Below are positions 9,143 through 19,954 of a DNA stretch of 64,000 nucleotides, piece after piece (position 1 is the stretch's first letter; every line of letters starts with the position of its first letter). A model generated the notes under the pieces. It was not told where the DNA came from. It did no database searches and saw only the letters and a list, made by a program, of their open reading frames with translations. The position numbers and the translations under genes were made by a program. Source of the DNA: Ephemerocybe angulata (taxonomy: Eukaryota; Basidiomycota; Agaricomycetes; Agaricales; Psathyrellaceae); contig JAACJK010000119.1 in assembly GCA_013368325.1 (NCBI GenBank), positions 1 through 64,000 on the forward strand. The letters run 5' to 3'.

Positions 9143-9844
9143 TAAGGATTCTTTTGTTTATTGGATTAAAATTAGCCCTACTAATTTTTTATTATCACCA
9201 GGCCGAATGGCCAGTTCTTTGTTTATTTAGTTACTTTTTTTTTTTTATTTATATTAAAAAAAAAAGTGATAACTGGTTTATTTTTTTTTTGTAGGACTTA
9301 TTTTTTTTTTTGTTGACTTTTTTTATTGTTAATAAAAAAAGTGATAAAAAAAAATTAATTGGGCAATCTAATTTTTTTTGTATTTGTTACAAAAAAAATA
9401 ACTACAACTATCACTTTTTTTATCTATCTTACTGGCCATTCTAATTTTTTTATCACTTTTTTTATCTATCTTACAGTAAACAAATAAAAAAAGTCAAGTA
9501 AAAACAAAAAAAATAACTGAGCAGATAAAAAAAGTCAACACAATAAAAAGTAAAACAAAAAAATTAGCCTGTTATTTTTTTTGTAACAAATACAAAAAAA
9601 ATTAAACAAAACAAAAACAAAAATAAGCCAGATTTTCCAGTTATTAAATAATTATTTAATTGAAATTGGTTAATTATTACAAGCATTAAGTATATTTCCA
9701 CTTTTATTATAGTTGGACTATCGTCCTACTTATTTTTGTTTTTTATGTTTGTAAATAAAAAAAATAAGCCTGCTCCTATTACTTATTTAGTAATTTTTTT
9801 TTTTAAAGTAAAAAGGGTTACTATAAAAAAAAAAACCTGCTCTA
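9143..9844. repeat. hairpin-repeat spacer between cox2 and orf265
   Basis: About 700 nt without a gene. It includes CCAGGCCGAATGGCCAG at about 9199, GGCAATCTAATTTT/AAAATAACTAC and GGCCATTCTAATTTTT modules, and CTTATTTTTTT/AAAAAATAAGTCC stems. About 9650-9715 is plain AT sequence outside the repeat families. Confidence 0.65.
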
Positions 9845-10642
9845 CTAATTAAATAAATTACCATGAGTCATGAGGTCAAATAGTAATTTGCTCACTTCCA
9901 TATAAGGACTAGGCAAAATAATTGTGGAATCTTCACTAATTATATAATTATTAATAATACTTCAGTCTACATGAGGATACCTTGATTCTATTAACTCTTT
10001 TAAAGAATTTAATAATTTAATATAATGACTTTCGGCGTGTAGCAAAGAACCGAATTCAACAGCCTGGCCCGCAGGAGTCTCAGGTAATTTAGAAATTATA
10101 AAATATCAAAATGATTCTTCATCAACATGAAGATTGTTTGCCCTATTTTGGATATATAGGTACTGAGGCAGTAACTCATTAAATTCGAGATACTCTGATC
10201 TAAGATCTTGAATAAAAATTTTGATAGCATTGCAACTTATATTTAAATAACAGAATAAAGAATTAGGTAAGGGACTTTCTAATTCTCCTCCAAGAAAAGT
10301 ATTCCCTTGGATTTCTTGATTAGCGATAAAAGATGACTTTGCTCTAAAAAAAACAACAAAAAATGTAGTAGATAAAAATAATCCGGTCCCTAAAATAAAA
10401 TTATCCCAAGAAAATATATTAATCAAGGCTAATTTATTAAAAGGATTTATGGCTATTAACGATAGTTTTAAATTTGCGAAACCCTGATAATGTGTATTGC
10501 TAGCTAACTCCATGTTATTTACTAAAGTTTGAGTTAATGTTGCACTATTGTAAATGGTATGAAGGTTGGTATCATAATTAGAAAATGACCCATTAGCTAC
10601 ATCAGCTACCATCTTTTTAATTAAATAAGTAGTACCCCCCAT
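9845..10642 (-). CDS. free-standing hypothetical ORF (orf265) with two in-frame TGA codons read as Trp
   Basis: Read from the ATG at 10642 with TGA as Trp, the frame is 265 codons and ends at TAG (9847-9845). In-frame TGA codons lie at 10108-10106 and 9964-9962. With TGA as a stop the protein would end after 178 residues, yet the frame stays open for another 86 codons. There is one probable membrane helix at residues 82-99 (NFILGTGLFL then STTFFVVFF), with an acidic, soluble C-terminal half. I do not recognise the family. It is upstream of cox2 on the same strand and next to the divergent spacer before rnl. The arm-2 copy (58663-59460) has exactly the same length and TGA codons. Confidence 0.65.
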
Positions 10643-10999
10643 GTAAAATTTGATTTGTTTTGATAAAAAATAGTGTCTAAAAAAAGTGTAAAAAATATTA
10701 CACCTCTTTTATTTTATTTCAGTTTTTTATTTGTAACCCTTTGCTCTAATTTTTTTTGTTAAAACAAAACAAAAAAAATAACAGGCTTATTTTTATCTGT
10801 TTTTAGATAAAAATAAACAAACAAACCCTTATCCAGGCCTTAGCCAGTTATCACTTTTTTTATATAAATCAACTACTACAACTGGCCAGTCTAATTTTTT
10901 TTTTTATTTGTTACAAAAAAAATAACTGGATTAGTAAAAAATAGTCAATATAATATATAAACAAAACAAATAAATATTCTATAATTATCCAATTAAATA
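10643..10999. promoter_or_regulatory. divergent spacer between orf265 and rnl
   Basis: The main strand switch of the map: genes to the left run on minus, and rnl and its followers run on plus. It holds nested GGCC and AATTTT/AAAATAA palindromes (about 10735-10935) followed by repeat-free AT sequence (about 10940-11000). Promoters for both directions are expected here by position. I see no established promoter consensus. Confidence 0.4.
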
Positions 11000-13900
11000 T
11001 AAAAGTATAATAACCAAATTAAAGGAAATATCATAAATTGAATAAACATTAACGTATTTTAAAGGGATTATTAAGGAAAACTAAGGCAAATTTATAAAAA
11101 AAGGAGGAAATTTAACCAAAAGCTTAACCTATAAATAATAACAGGCCTTATTTAAAATTAAAGCCTGAATTGTATATATTTATTAATAGATTAACAATAC
11201 TTATTATTTATAAGGAAAAATTAATATTAAGCAATCCTAAGGTAAATCTTTATTATAAAACACTTCCTGAAGTAAAACATTTTATTAAGGAAAGGAAAGG
11301 AAATCAACCGAGACTTCGAGAGTAATGGTGAGTGAAATCGAATTAGCCTAAGATAAATATATAAAATAAAACAAAAAATATAATAACTTATCAGGCTTAT
11401 TTTTGTAACAAAAAATAAGCCAGTTAAAATTATAACTATAAAAAGGTTCAAAGTCCTTATAAAAAAATATATTTATCTTTATTTCTATTAAATAAATTCA
11501 AATATATTTTTAATATTTGAATTTATCTTTACTTACTTTTTTTGTAAAAAAAAAAGTTATAATTAGAATAATAAGTACAATGAGAGATAACTTGTTGGAA
11601 TAAAGGGGAACCATCCTCTAAGGCTAAGTATTATAAATTTAGCGATAGTGAAAAAGTACTGTGAAGGAAAAGTTTGAAAAGCATGTAGTATACATATATT
11701 TTAACTAAGTTAAAAAATGGTGAAATAGATCTTGAATTAGTAATTCTATAAGCAGTCGAAATTCTTTTAAAGAATGACGGCGTACCTTTTGCATAATGGG
11801 TCAGCAAGTTAATAGGAGTAGCAAGGTTAATAGCCTTAGCGAAAGCGACTATATTATAATTAAGTCAATAGACATAAAAAAATAGTAATGGGTAAGTTAC
11901 TTCTATTAGACCCGAAGCCAGGTGATCTTACCAAGACCAGATTATAATGGATCGAACGGTTGAATGTTGCATAATTCTCCGATGAGTTTTGGTAAGTGGT
12001 GAAATGCCAATCTAACCTGGTGCTAGCTGGTTTTCTACCGAAACATATTTTAGTATGATGTCTACTTCTGGGTTTAAAGTTTTATACTACCCTAATAAAT
12101 TTATGGAGGTACAGCAAGGCAATTCCCAACAAATCATTTTCTTAAAGTTACTTTTTTTACAGTTATTTTTTTTTTCTAAAAAAAAATTAGAATGGCCAGT
12201 AAAAAAAGTGATAAAAAATGAATGCGTTTAGGTTGCGGGGATCTAGAAAATCTTACCTTTGGAAGTGAATCTCGGAATTACATAAATTGATAGTAGATAT
12301 TCAGACTGTACATGCTAAGTTGGACAGTCAAGACGGAAACAGCCGAGAACACTAATCAAGGTCCCAAATGATTGTTAAGTGAAAATAAGGATGTAGCAAT
12401 ATCAAATACAGCTGTGAAGTGAGCCTGGCAGTCGCTACTTATAATGAACGTTTGTAACAACGCAACAGCAGTTGCTTTTATTTCAAAATAAAAGCTTTAA
12501 GATAGCCGCGCCGAAAATTCAACGGGTCTAAACAATCAACCGATATTGTGTTGATTAAGATAATTATATTAAATATCAGGGCAGTAGCCCAGATTCTTAA
12601 TCTAGGTAGTAGAACATTCAGTATAACTGTTGAAATTATAGTGTTTCATTATATATTAGGTTACTGAAGAGAGAATGCTGACATGAGTAACGTAAAAAAT
12701 TCCTATAATGGAATTCGCCGAATACGAAAGGGTTACAATAGAAAGGTTGATCCTCTATGTGTTAATGCGGCCTCTAAGGGATGTAGCAATAGCTACTACT
12801 GATGAGTATATTATAGCAAATTATTTCAAATAACTAATTTAAGTAATCAGGAAATTAATATAACTGGATTTCATGGTTTCATGTTATCCTGCTACCGTAC
12901 CCTAAACCGACACAGGTTCGTTAGTTGAGAATACTAAGGCGTAGAGCTAAAAGTTGTTAAGGAACTCGGCAAATTCACCTCATAAGTTTGACGACAAGAG
13001 GTACCTATTATTTATCCAGGGCTATCACCCAGTTAAATAATAGGTGACACATAATCGGAGGCCACGACTGTTTACTAAAAACACAACACAGTGCAATCAT
13101 TAATGTGATAGTATACTGTGTGAAATTTGCCCAATGCCATTAATATAAGAATAATCATGGAAATATAAACTGTGATTTATCGAAAGTCTGGTTAATAGCG
13201 GTCTTAACTATGAGGATCCTAAGGTAGCAAAATAAATTGGCCATTAAATGTGGTCCGGTATCAATAATGTAACGATGGTCTCGCTGTCTCTACAACTTGC
13301 TCAGTGAAATTGAATTACGCGTGCAGATGCGCGTTACCACCAGGGGGACGGGAAGACCCTATGCAGCTTTACTGTAATTAGTTATCATATGAATCTATAA
13401 CAACTTAAATTAATAGAGAATAGGGAAATCGAGAGATATATAGTGGAAACCTTATAATTTAAGTTGGGTTTATGTTTACCTTAAAATTAAAATATAAAGG
13501 GAGAGTTGACTAATTGGCAGTTTGACTGGGGCGGTCGTCTTTAATAGAGTAGCAAAGTACATCCAAATTTTTTTTTTTCTTTTTTAATTTAACAAACTAA
13601 ATTAAGATTGTTTATTCTGTAAAGAATATTTATTACAAATAATGGATTAACTTATCACTTTTTTTTTTAAAAAGTAGTATTAATCTATTCTTTATTTTTT
13701 TTTTAAAGGCATAGCTAGAAATTGAATGGAGATCAATCAACCAGTGAAGGGTTGCGCAGAGTTCAATGGCGGTAAGCATGCTTAACTGATAGACTTAAAA
13801 GTCAAACAGATATGTAAGTAGGGCATAGTGACCCCTCGCTATAATATGGGATAGACGGGGATCAATTAATAAAAGTTACGCTAGGGATAACAGGCTGATA

Positions 13901-14400
13901 GCCGACGAGAGTACACATTGTCTCGGCTGTTTGGCACCTCGATGTCGACTCATCCTATCCTCCGGGGGAAGAAGCTTGGAAGGGTTCGGCTGTTCGCCGA
14001 TTAAAAGGGTACGTGAGTTGGGTTTAATACGACGTGAGTCAGTATGGTCCCTATCTTCTGGTGGAAAATTTAGTAAAGAGGGACAGACCTTCCAGTACGA
14101 AAGGACCAATAGGTTGTGTTTCCATAGTGTACCAATTGTTTTTAATATTTACAAGACTTATTACTAAGTAATAGAGTGAATAAATATAATGCATAGTTGG
14201 GTAGCCACAAACATAATAGATAAGTGCTGAATGTCTATAAAGCAAGAATCTACTCCCTTTATACTAATAAAATTATTATTTTTTTGTTTACTTTTTTTAT
14301 CTTTAGATAAAAAAAGTGATAAAAAAAAATAATTTATAATTAAGAAATAGAACATTTCTAAATAGGTTGCGAATGTAAATACTGTAAAGTATATTAATTT
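11000..14400 (+). rRNA. rnl: large-subunit mitochondrial rRNA (ends approximate)
   Basis: Conserved 23S-like blocks occur in order. These are AAATCAACCGAGACTTCGAG (about 11300), TTGCATAATGGGTCAGCAAG (about 11790), GAGGATCCTAAGGTAGCAAA (about 13211), AGGGGGACGGGAAGACCCTA (about 13343), the peptidyl-transferase segment ACGCTAGGGATAACAGGCTG (about 13877), GGCACCTCGATGTCGACTCA (about 13932) and the sarcin-ricin loop AGTACGAAAGGACC (about 14093). No intron interrupts the usual intron sites. Several AT hairpins expand variable regions: a GGCCAGT-type dispersed element at about 12146-12212, an AT block at about 13566-13706 and a stem at about 14281-14333. Small ORFs on either strand here are not genes. 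The ends are estimated from spacing of conserved blocks and may be off by 100 nt or more. Confidence 0.95.
12146..12212. repeat. dispersed hairpin element inside rnl
   Basis: ACTTTTTTTACAGTTATTTT ... AAAATTAGAATGGCCAGTAAAAAAAGTGAT is the same module found throughout the spacers, here inside an rRNA variable region. The flanking rRNA is conserved, so it is either an expansion tolerated in the ribosome or removed during rRNA maturation. Confidence 0.75.
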
Positions 14401-14871
14401 TCTAAAGAAAATAGTTTAGCAATACTAATTTATAAAAAAACTTGAGATTTATATTTGATTGACTTTTTTTATGGACTTTGTTCCTAATTTTTTTTTTTTA
14501 TTGACCAGGCTTAATTTTTATCACTCCCAGACTTTTTTATCTGTTGACTTTTTTTATTTATAAAAAAAGTGATAACTGGCTAAGGCCTGGTCAGATAAGT
14601 TAGTCAAAAGGCTTATTTTTTTTATTGACTGACTTATTACTAAGTTCTTTTTTTGTTTTATCCAGGCCGAATGGCCAGTTGTTACTAATTTTAATCTATC
14701 TTACAGTAAACAGATTAAAAAAGTTATAAGATAAAAAAGTGAATAAACAGAAAGAAAAAAAAGTGAATAAAATAAACAAATGTTAAACTTAACAAATATT
14801 GGTATTGACTTTTTTATATAAATAAAAAAAAAAGTAAATATCTACAAATAAAAAAAAAAAAAAAAAAACAA
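14401..14871. repeat. spacer between rnl and orf248, with leader shared with cox1
   Basis: Mostly hairpin repeats: CAGGCTTAATTTT, GGCTAAGGCCTGG at about 14577 and CCAGGCCGAATGGCCAG at about 14661. At 14763-14804 lies a 42-nt sequence identical to 28036-28077 upstream of cox1, containing TGTTAAACTTAACA. A long A-run (about 14850-14868) directly precedes the orf248 ATG. Confidence 0.65.
14763..14804 (+). promoter_or_regulatory. 42-nt block shared by the orf248 and cox1 upstream regions
   Basis: Identical to 28036-28077: GTGAATAAAATAAACAAATG followed by TTAAACTTAACAAATATTGG and TA. It includes the small palindrome TGTTAA-AC-TTAACA. It lies 67 nt before the orf248 ATG and about 300 nt before cox1. 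A shared promoter or processing signal is plausible but unproven. Confidence 0.5.
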
Positions 14872-15618
14872 ATGGCAATTTTAATCAATTGTATTTTTCA
14901 ACATCAGAATTTAAATATTAATTGGGAGCAGGCAGTACGGTTTTTAATGCACTTAGGTGGAGGTGATATTCCACAAATAGATAATCATAAATTTTCGACT
15001 TTTTTTTTTAATCAATTAGATTCAAAATATAGGTTGTTCTCAGCATTCCGTAGGGAAGCTATTGAAGTGAATGATAATAATAATTGGTTAATGCCTAGTC
15101 AAATTACAGAACGTAAGTTTGGTACCATGTTTTTACTGGAAGAAACAAAGGGGGCTATACTGCATGTTGAATCTAACGGGTTTTATGAGAAAGCTACTCA
15201 TAGTTTTACCACTTTTGATATAGCTGAAGTAGACCAATTTCCTGGAAGTCCCCCTATAGGAAATCCTTACGTTAAAATAATATACAACTTCTCTTTTTGA
15301 ATAAATAAAAGATTACAGGAGACTAATCTAGAAATAGCTAGCTTCCCTAATTTACAAGATTTAGAGAGACAAGAAGACACAAGACTAGATATATTATCTA
15401 TGCAAGAAGAGGTAAAGTCTAATTTATCAAAAAAAGTAGGATTAACCTGTCAGCAAATACATATTGGTAAACTTGCACTAAAATTAGGTAATAAACTAGT
15501 AGAAAATCCTAACTTCAATTTAGAACTATTTACAGATGGTATGCAGCATTGTAGTTTTATTGATCCAAATTCTATACAGTCTTTAATAATAGCTCTACAA
15601 TCTAATGTTTTTATTTAG
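14872..15618 (+). CDS. free-standing hypothetical ORF (orf248) with one in-frame TGA read as Trp
   Basis: The ATG at 14872 opens a frame that continues through one TGA (15298-15300) to TAG at 15616-15618, giving 248 residues. The stretch after the TGA is open for 105 codons in the same frame, so TGA is best read as Trp. The protein is soluble-looking, with no obvious membrane helix and a C-terminal half rich in Leu/Asn/Gln. I do not recognise it. It is located between rnl and atp9 on the same strand. In arm 2 (53697-54442) the copy is one base shorter, in a run of ten T starting at 15000, which breaks the frame. Confidence 0.62.
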
Positions 15619-16150
<532 letters not shown>

Positions 16151-16405
16151 TAATTGGGGCCACTAATTTTGTTTATCACTAATCAGCACTAATTTTATTA
16201 CTAAAAAAAATTAGTTTGAGAAAAAAATCATAAATAATTATCCCCTACTATCCTAACATCCTAACAACCTAACAACTCTTTTTTATTATTTACCTTATTT
16301 TTTTTTTTTTTTTTACCACTTTTTTATTATTCACCGCAGGGTTTATATCACTTTTTTTATTATAAATAAAAAAAGTCAAAAGACAGATAAAAAAGTCAGT
16401 AGTTA
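16151..16405. repeat. spacer between atp9 and tRNA-Lys
   Basis: No gene. It starts with AATCAGCACTAATTTT/AAAATTAGT repeats and includes the small tandem CCTAACA repeat near 16253-16277, an ACCGCAGGGTTT module near 16332 and A/T stems. Confidence 0.55.
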
Positions 16406-16477
16406 GGAAGCAGAACTCGAGTGGTGGAGTGTCTCACTTTTAATGGGAAAGTTCTGGTTCAAATCCAGGTGTTTCCA
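16406..16477 (+). tRNA. trnK: tRNA-Lys (UUU)
   Basis: Acceptor GGAAGCA/TGTTTCC, D stem ACTC/GAGT, anticodon stem TCTCA/TGGGA with loop CTTTTAA (anticodon TTT), T arm TCTGG-TTCAAAT-CCAGG. Confidence 0.9.
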
Positions 16478-16857
16478 TCACTTTTTTTTTATATTGACTA
16501 ATTTTTTTTTATTGTAATTAGATAAAAACCTTATCAATTTTTTTTTTACTACAACTAACTGGATTAGTAAGTGATAAAAAAAAAAGTAATTGACTTAAAA
16601 AAGTGATATCTAGCAAACCCTCCTTATCCAGGCCGTAGACCAGTTATCACTTTTTTTATATAAATAAAAAAAGTCAACTACTACAACTGGCCATTCTAAT
16701 TTTTTTATTTACTTTTTTTTCTTTATAGAAAAAAAAGTGATAAAAAAAAAATAACTGGATTAGCCTTACTAAAAAAATCAGGCCAGTTACTGTTGAATTT
16801 TAATAAATTAAAAAAAAAAAATTAGCAGGCAGATAAAAATAAAAAAAAAGAGGAGAA
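16478..16857. repeat. hairpin-repeat spacer between tRNA-Lys and tRNA-Leu
   Basis: Includes the empty-form CCTTATCAAT...AACTGGATTAGTAAG element (16529-16571), CCAGGCCGTAGACCAG and the GGCCATTCTAATTTTT ... ATAACTGGATTAG nested stem (about 16686-16760). Confidence 0.65.
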
Positions 16858-16931
16858 ACGAGTATGCTGAAATTGGTAGCCAGGTGAGTTTTAGGCATTC
16901 AAAATTAAGAGTTCGAGTCTCTTTACTCGTA
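16858..16931 (+). tRNA. trnL: tRNA-Leu (UAG)
   Basis: Acceptor ACGAGTA/TACTCGT, anticodon stem TGAGT/ATTCA with loop TTTAGGC (anticodon TAG), T arm AAGAG-TTCGAGT-CTCTT. Reads CUN Leu codons. The UAA isoacceptor is not in the window. Confidence 0.85.
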
Positions 16932-17188
16932 ACCCTAAAATTTTTAATTACTTGTTGTAGTTATTTTTTTTGTAACAAATACAAAAAAAATTAGATTGCC
17001 CAATTAATTTTTTTTTATCACTTTTTTTATTAACAATAAAAAAAGTCAACAAAAAAAAAATAAGTCCTATTAATTTTTTTATTTTTATCTGTTCAGTTAT
17101 TTTTTTTATTGTAATTAGATACAAAAAAAAATTAAGTAAAAATTAGTGATAAAAATAAAAAAAATCTAGTGCTGGAAGGATATAATTA

Positions 17189-17261
17189 ACATCTTTAGCT
17201 AAATTGGTAAAGCAATTACCTTCGAAGTAATAGAATATTGGTTCAATTCCATTAAGATGTT
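17189..17261 (+). tRNA. trnR: tRNA-Arg (UCG)
   Basis: Acceptor ACATCTT/AAGATGT, anticodon stem ATTAC/GTAAT with loop CTTCGAA (anticodon TCG), T loop TTCAATT. Reads CGN codons. Confidence 0.88.
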
Positions 17262-17516
17262 TATCTTAAAGGAAAGATAGTGTAATAAGAAATGTTGGCT
17301 TAGCCAAAATAGTTTGTTCCTATAATTGTCTCCCTAATTTTTTTCCGCAAGGGGTATCACTTTTTTTATTAAAGTGATATAGATAAAAAAAGTTATAGTT
17401 GGACTTAATTTTTTTTTATCACTTTTTTTATTTACAATAAAAAAAGTCAACAAAAAAAAAATCAGTCCTACTGAGGAGGTAATATATAGTTGAATGAAGA
17501 AAAAGAAAATATAACA
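17262..17516. repeat. spacer and leader upstream of atp6
   Basis: Repeat modules (CCGCAAGGGGTATCAC and TTGGACTTAATTTT/AAAAAATCAGTCC) are followed by ACTGAGGAGGTAATATATAG just before atp6. A TTG at 17490 could extend the atp6 frame by nine codons. Confidence 0.55.
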
Positions 17517-18284
17517 ATGACAAATTTATTTATTTTATCACCTTTAAGTCAATTTGAAGTAACAAGTTTAATAGGATTTAATGCTCCAATATTAGGACAT
17601 GTAAATTTAAGTTTAACTAATTTAGCTTTATATACAATATTTATATTATTAATAGTAGTAGGTTTACATTATTATGGTAATAACGATTTTAATTTAGTTC
17701 CTAGTAAATGGTCTATTTCATTAGAATCCTCATTTGCTAGTTTAAATACTATGGTAAGAGAACAAATAGGAACTCATAATGAAATATATTTACCTTTTGT
17801 ATATTCATTATTTTTCTTTATTTTAATAGGAAATTTAATTTCTAATGTTCCTTATTCTTTTGCTGTTACAGCTAGTGGTGTGGTTGCTTTAGGATTAAGT
17901 TTAACAATATTTATAGGAGTAACTATCTTATCAATATCTATACATGGTATTAAATTCTTCTCATTCTTTATACCTGCTGGAACACCTTTAGGATTAGTAC
18001 CTTTATTAGCTTTAATAGAATTAATTTCTTATTTAGCTAGAGCAGTATCTTTAGGAGTACGATTATTTGCTAATATAGTAGCTGGTCATACATTATTAAA
18101 AATATTATCTACTTACCTATATAAATTATTTACAGGTAATATAATAGTAGCTATTATTACATTAATACCTTTTGCTATTTTCTTAGCATTAGTAGGATTA
18201 GAAATAGCTGTTTCATTAATTCAAGCATTCGTATTTACTTTATTAGTATGTTCTTATTTAAGAGATGCTATAGAATTACATTAA
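17517..18284 (+). CDS. atp6: ATP synthase subunit 6 (a subunit)
   Basis: Forms the proton half-channels against the c ring in F0. 255 residues from ATG at 17517 (MTNLFILSPLSQFEVTSLIG). I prefer this ATG to the TTG 27 nt upstream because it matches the usual fungal N-terminus. The essential Arg is at about residue 182 in SLGVRLFANIVAGH, with the conserved final helix near residues 225-250. The family's N-terminal leader peptide is processed in many fungi. It is followed by a spacer rather than directly by another gene. The arm-2 copy (51045-51811) is frameshifted by one missing A. Confidence 0.97.
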   Translation: MTNLFILSPLSQFEVTSLIGFNAPILGHVNLSLTNLALYTIFILLIVVGLHYYGNNDFNLVPSKWSISLESSFASLNTMVREQIGTHNEIYLPFVYSLFFFILIGNLISNVPYSFAVTASGVVALGLSLTIFIGVTILSISIHGIKFFSFFIPAGTPLGLVPLLALIELISYLARAVSLGVRLFANIVAGHTLLKILSTYLYKLFTGNIIVAIITLIPFAIFLALVGLEIAVSLIQAFVFTLLVCSYLRDAIELH

Positions 18285-18893
18285 AAAAAGCATGTAAAAA
18301 AAATAACCCTTATCCCTTATTTACTATTTTTTTTTTTTGTTTAATTTTTTTTGTTACAAAAAAAATAACAGGCCTTAGCCAGTTATCTGTCTTAAACTAA
18401 AAACAGATAACCCTTATCAATTTTTACAAAATTGATTAGTAAGTGATAGTTGGACTTAATTTTTTTTTTAAGATAAACAAAAAAAAATAACTCTTAAATA
18501 AAACAAACCTTATCAATTTTTACAAAATTGATTAGTAAAAAGTAAATAAAAATAACTTAGTAACTGGCCTGATTTTTTTTAGTAACAAAAACAATAACAA
18601 AAAAAGTGATTAAAAGAGAGTAAAATATAATAATTTACTCTCTTTTTAATTATTTACTTTTTTTATCTTTAGATAAAAAAAGTGATAGGGCAGTCGCCCA
18701 AGTCTTATTTTTTTTTTTTAAAAATTACTACTAATTACTTTTTTTTGTTAGTTATTTTTTTTCTGTTTGTTTAATTATTATCACTTTTTTTATAAATAAA
18801 AAAAAGTCAACAGAAAAAAATAAGCCTGTTATTTTTTTTGTTTATTTATTGACTTTTTTTATCTTAAATAAAAAAAGTGATAAAAAAAAAATT
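18285..18893. repeat. hairpin-repeat spacer between atp6 and tRNA-Val
   Basis: About 600 nt with no gene. It contains AACCCTTATCAATTTTTAC/AAAATTGATTAGTAAG short elements, CAGGCCTTAGCCAG, and several TTATTTTTTTG/CAAAAAAATAA stems. Confidence 0.65.
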
Positions 18894-18964
18894 AGGAGGT
18901 TAGCTGAGTGGTTTAGCAGCAATTTTACACATTGCAGACAGAGTTTCGATTACCCTACTTCCTA
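18894..18964 (+). tRNA. trnV: tRNA-Val (UAC)
   Basis: Acceptor AGGAGGT/ACTTCCT, D stem GCT/AGC, anticodon stem GCAAT/ATTGC with loop TTTACAC (anticodon TAC). The T arm AGAGT-TTCGATT-ACCCT has one mismatch. Confidence 0.85.
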
Positions 18965-19452
18965 AAATTAATTGTCTTATTTCTGGGCGGTAGCCCTGCT
19001 AATTAATTTTTTTTTGTTAAAACAAAAAAAATTGATAAGGGTTTGTTTTAATTACTACTACAGGCCTTAAAAAAATAAGTAGTAACTACAACTGGCCATT
19101 CGGCCTGGATAAGGGTAGGTTTTTTTTTATTTTATTTGTAACAAATAAAAAAATTAAACCCTACTAACTTTTTATCAATTTTTTTATATAAATAAAAAAA
19201 GTCTTATTTTTTTTGTTTGTTGACTTTTTTTATCTGCTCAGTTATTTTTTTTGTTTATTTTACAAAAAAAAATTAGAATGGCCAGTAAGATAAACCTTAT
19301 CAATTTTTTTTTACTACAACTGGCCTAAGGCCTGGATTAGTAAGTAACAACTGGCCTAATTTTTTTGTTCTTGACTTTTTTTTCTTTATAGAAAAAAAAG
19401 TGAATATTTGAACAAAAAAATTACGGCCTGGATAATAAAAATTAGCTTGATA
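18965..19452. repeat. hairpin-repeat spacer between tRNA-Val and tRNA-Gly
   Basis: Carries the CTGGGCGGTAGCCCTGCTAA module (about 18983), CTGGCCATTCGGCCTGG (about 19094), a full CCTTATCAAT...GGATTAGTAAG element (19295-19345) and a GGCCTAATTTTT/...ACGGCCTGG element (about 19355-19432) with a second stem nested in its loop. Confidence 0.7.
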
Positions 19453-19523
19453 GCGAGTATAGTTAAATGGTATAACCTCTACCTTCCAAGTAGATATTAT
19501 CAGTTCGAATCTGATTACTCGTA
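19453..19523 (+). tRNA. trnG: tRNA-Gly (UCC)
   Basis: Acceptor GCGAGTA/TACTCGT, D stem GTTA/TAAC, anticodon stem TCTAC/GTAGA with loop CTTCCAA (anticodon TCC), T arm ATCAG-TTCGAAT-CTGAT. Confidence 0.9.
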
Positions 19524-19684
19524 ATTGACTTTTTATTTACTTTTTTTATCTGTTGACTTTTTTCAGGCCGTTATTTTTTTGTTCGAACAAAAAAATTAGG
19601 CCAGTAAAAAAAAGTGATAAAAAGTGATAAAAAGTGATAGCTTATTATTTAACTAAAATGAAATAAAAACGAAACAAACAAAAT

Positions 19685-19951
19685 ATGAATTTAGCTTTAA
19701 TATTATTTTTAATAGGGATATTAGGTTTTGTATTAAATAGAAAAAATATAATATTAATGATAATAGCTATAGAAATAATGTTATTATCAGTTACTTTATT
19801 AGTATTAATAATGTCTTATGGTTTTGACGATAGTATAGGTCAAACATTTAGTATATTTATAATTTCAATAGCTGGAGCCGAATCAGTAATAGGATTAAGT
19901 ATATTAGTAGCATATTATAGATTAAGAGGAACAATTTCATTAACAAATTAA
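19685..19951 (+). CDS. nad4L: NADH dehydrogenase subunit 4L
   Basis: Small complex I membrane subunit in the proton path (bacterial NuoK). 88 residues, three helices, with buried glutamates in AIEIMLLSV (Glu30) and in AGAESVIGL. The stop is three bases before the nad5 ATG, the usual fungal nad4L-nad5 coupling, so the two are almost certainly co-transcribed. The arm-2 copy (49405-49669) has two missing bases in its N-terminal third. Confidence 0.97.
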   Translation: MNLALILFLIGILGFVLNRKNIILMIIAIEIMLLSVTLLVLIMSYGFDDSIGQTFSIFIISIAGAESVIGLSILVAYYRLRGTISLTN

Positions 19952-19954
19952 AAT

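Noticed and set aside
11227..14355. Small ORFs on both strands within the rnl region (for example 13876-14109 minus and 13931-14167 plus)
   Set aside because: They overlap conserved rRNA blocks such as the peptidyl-transferase segment and sarcin-ricin loop, so they are chance frames.
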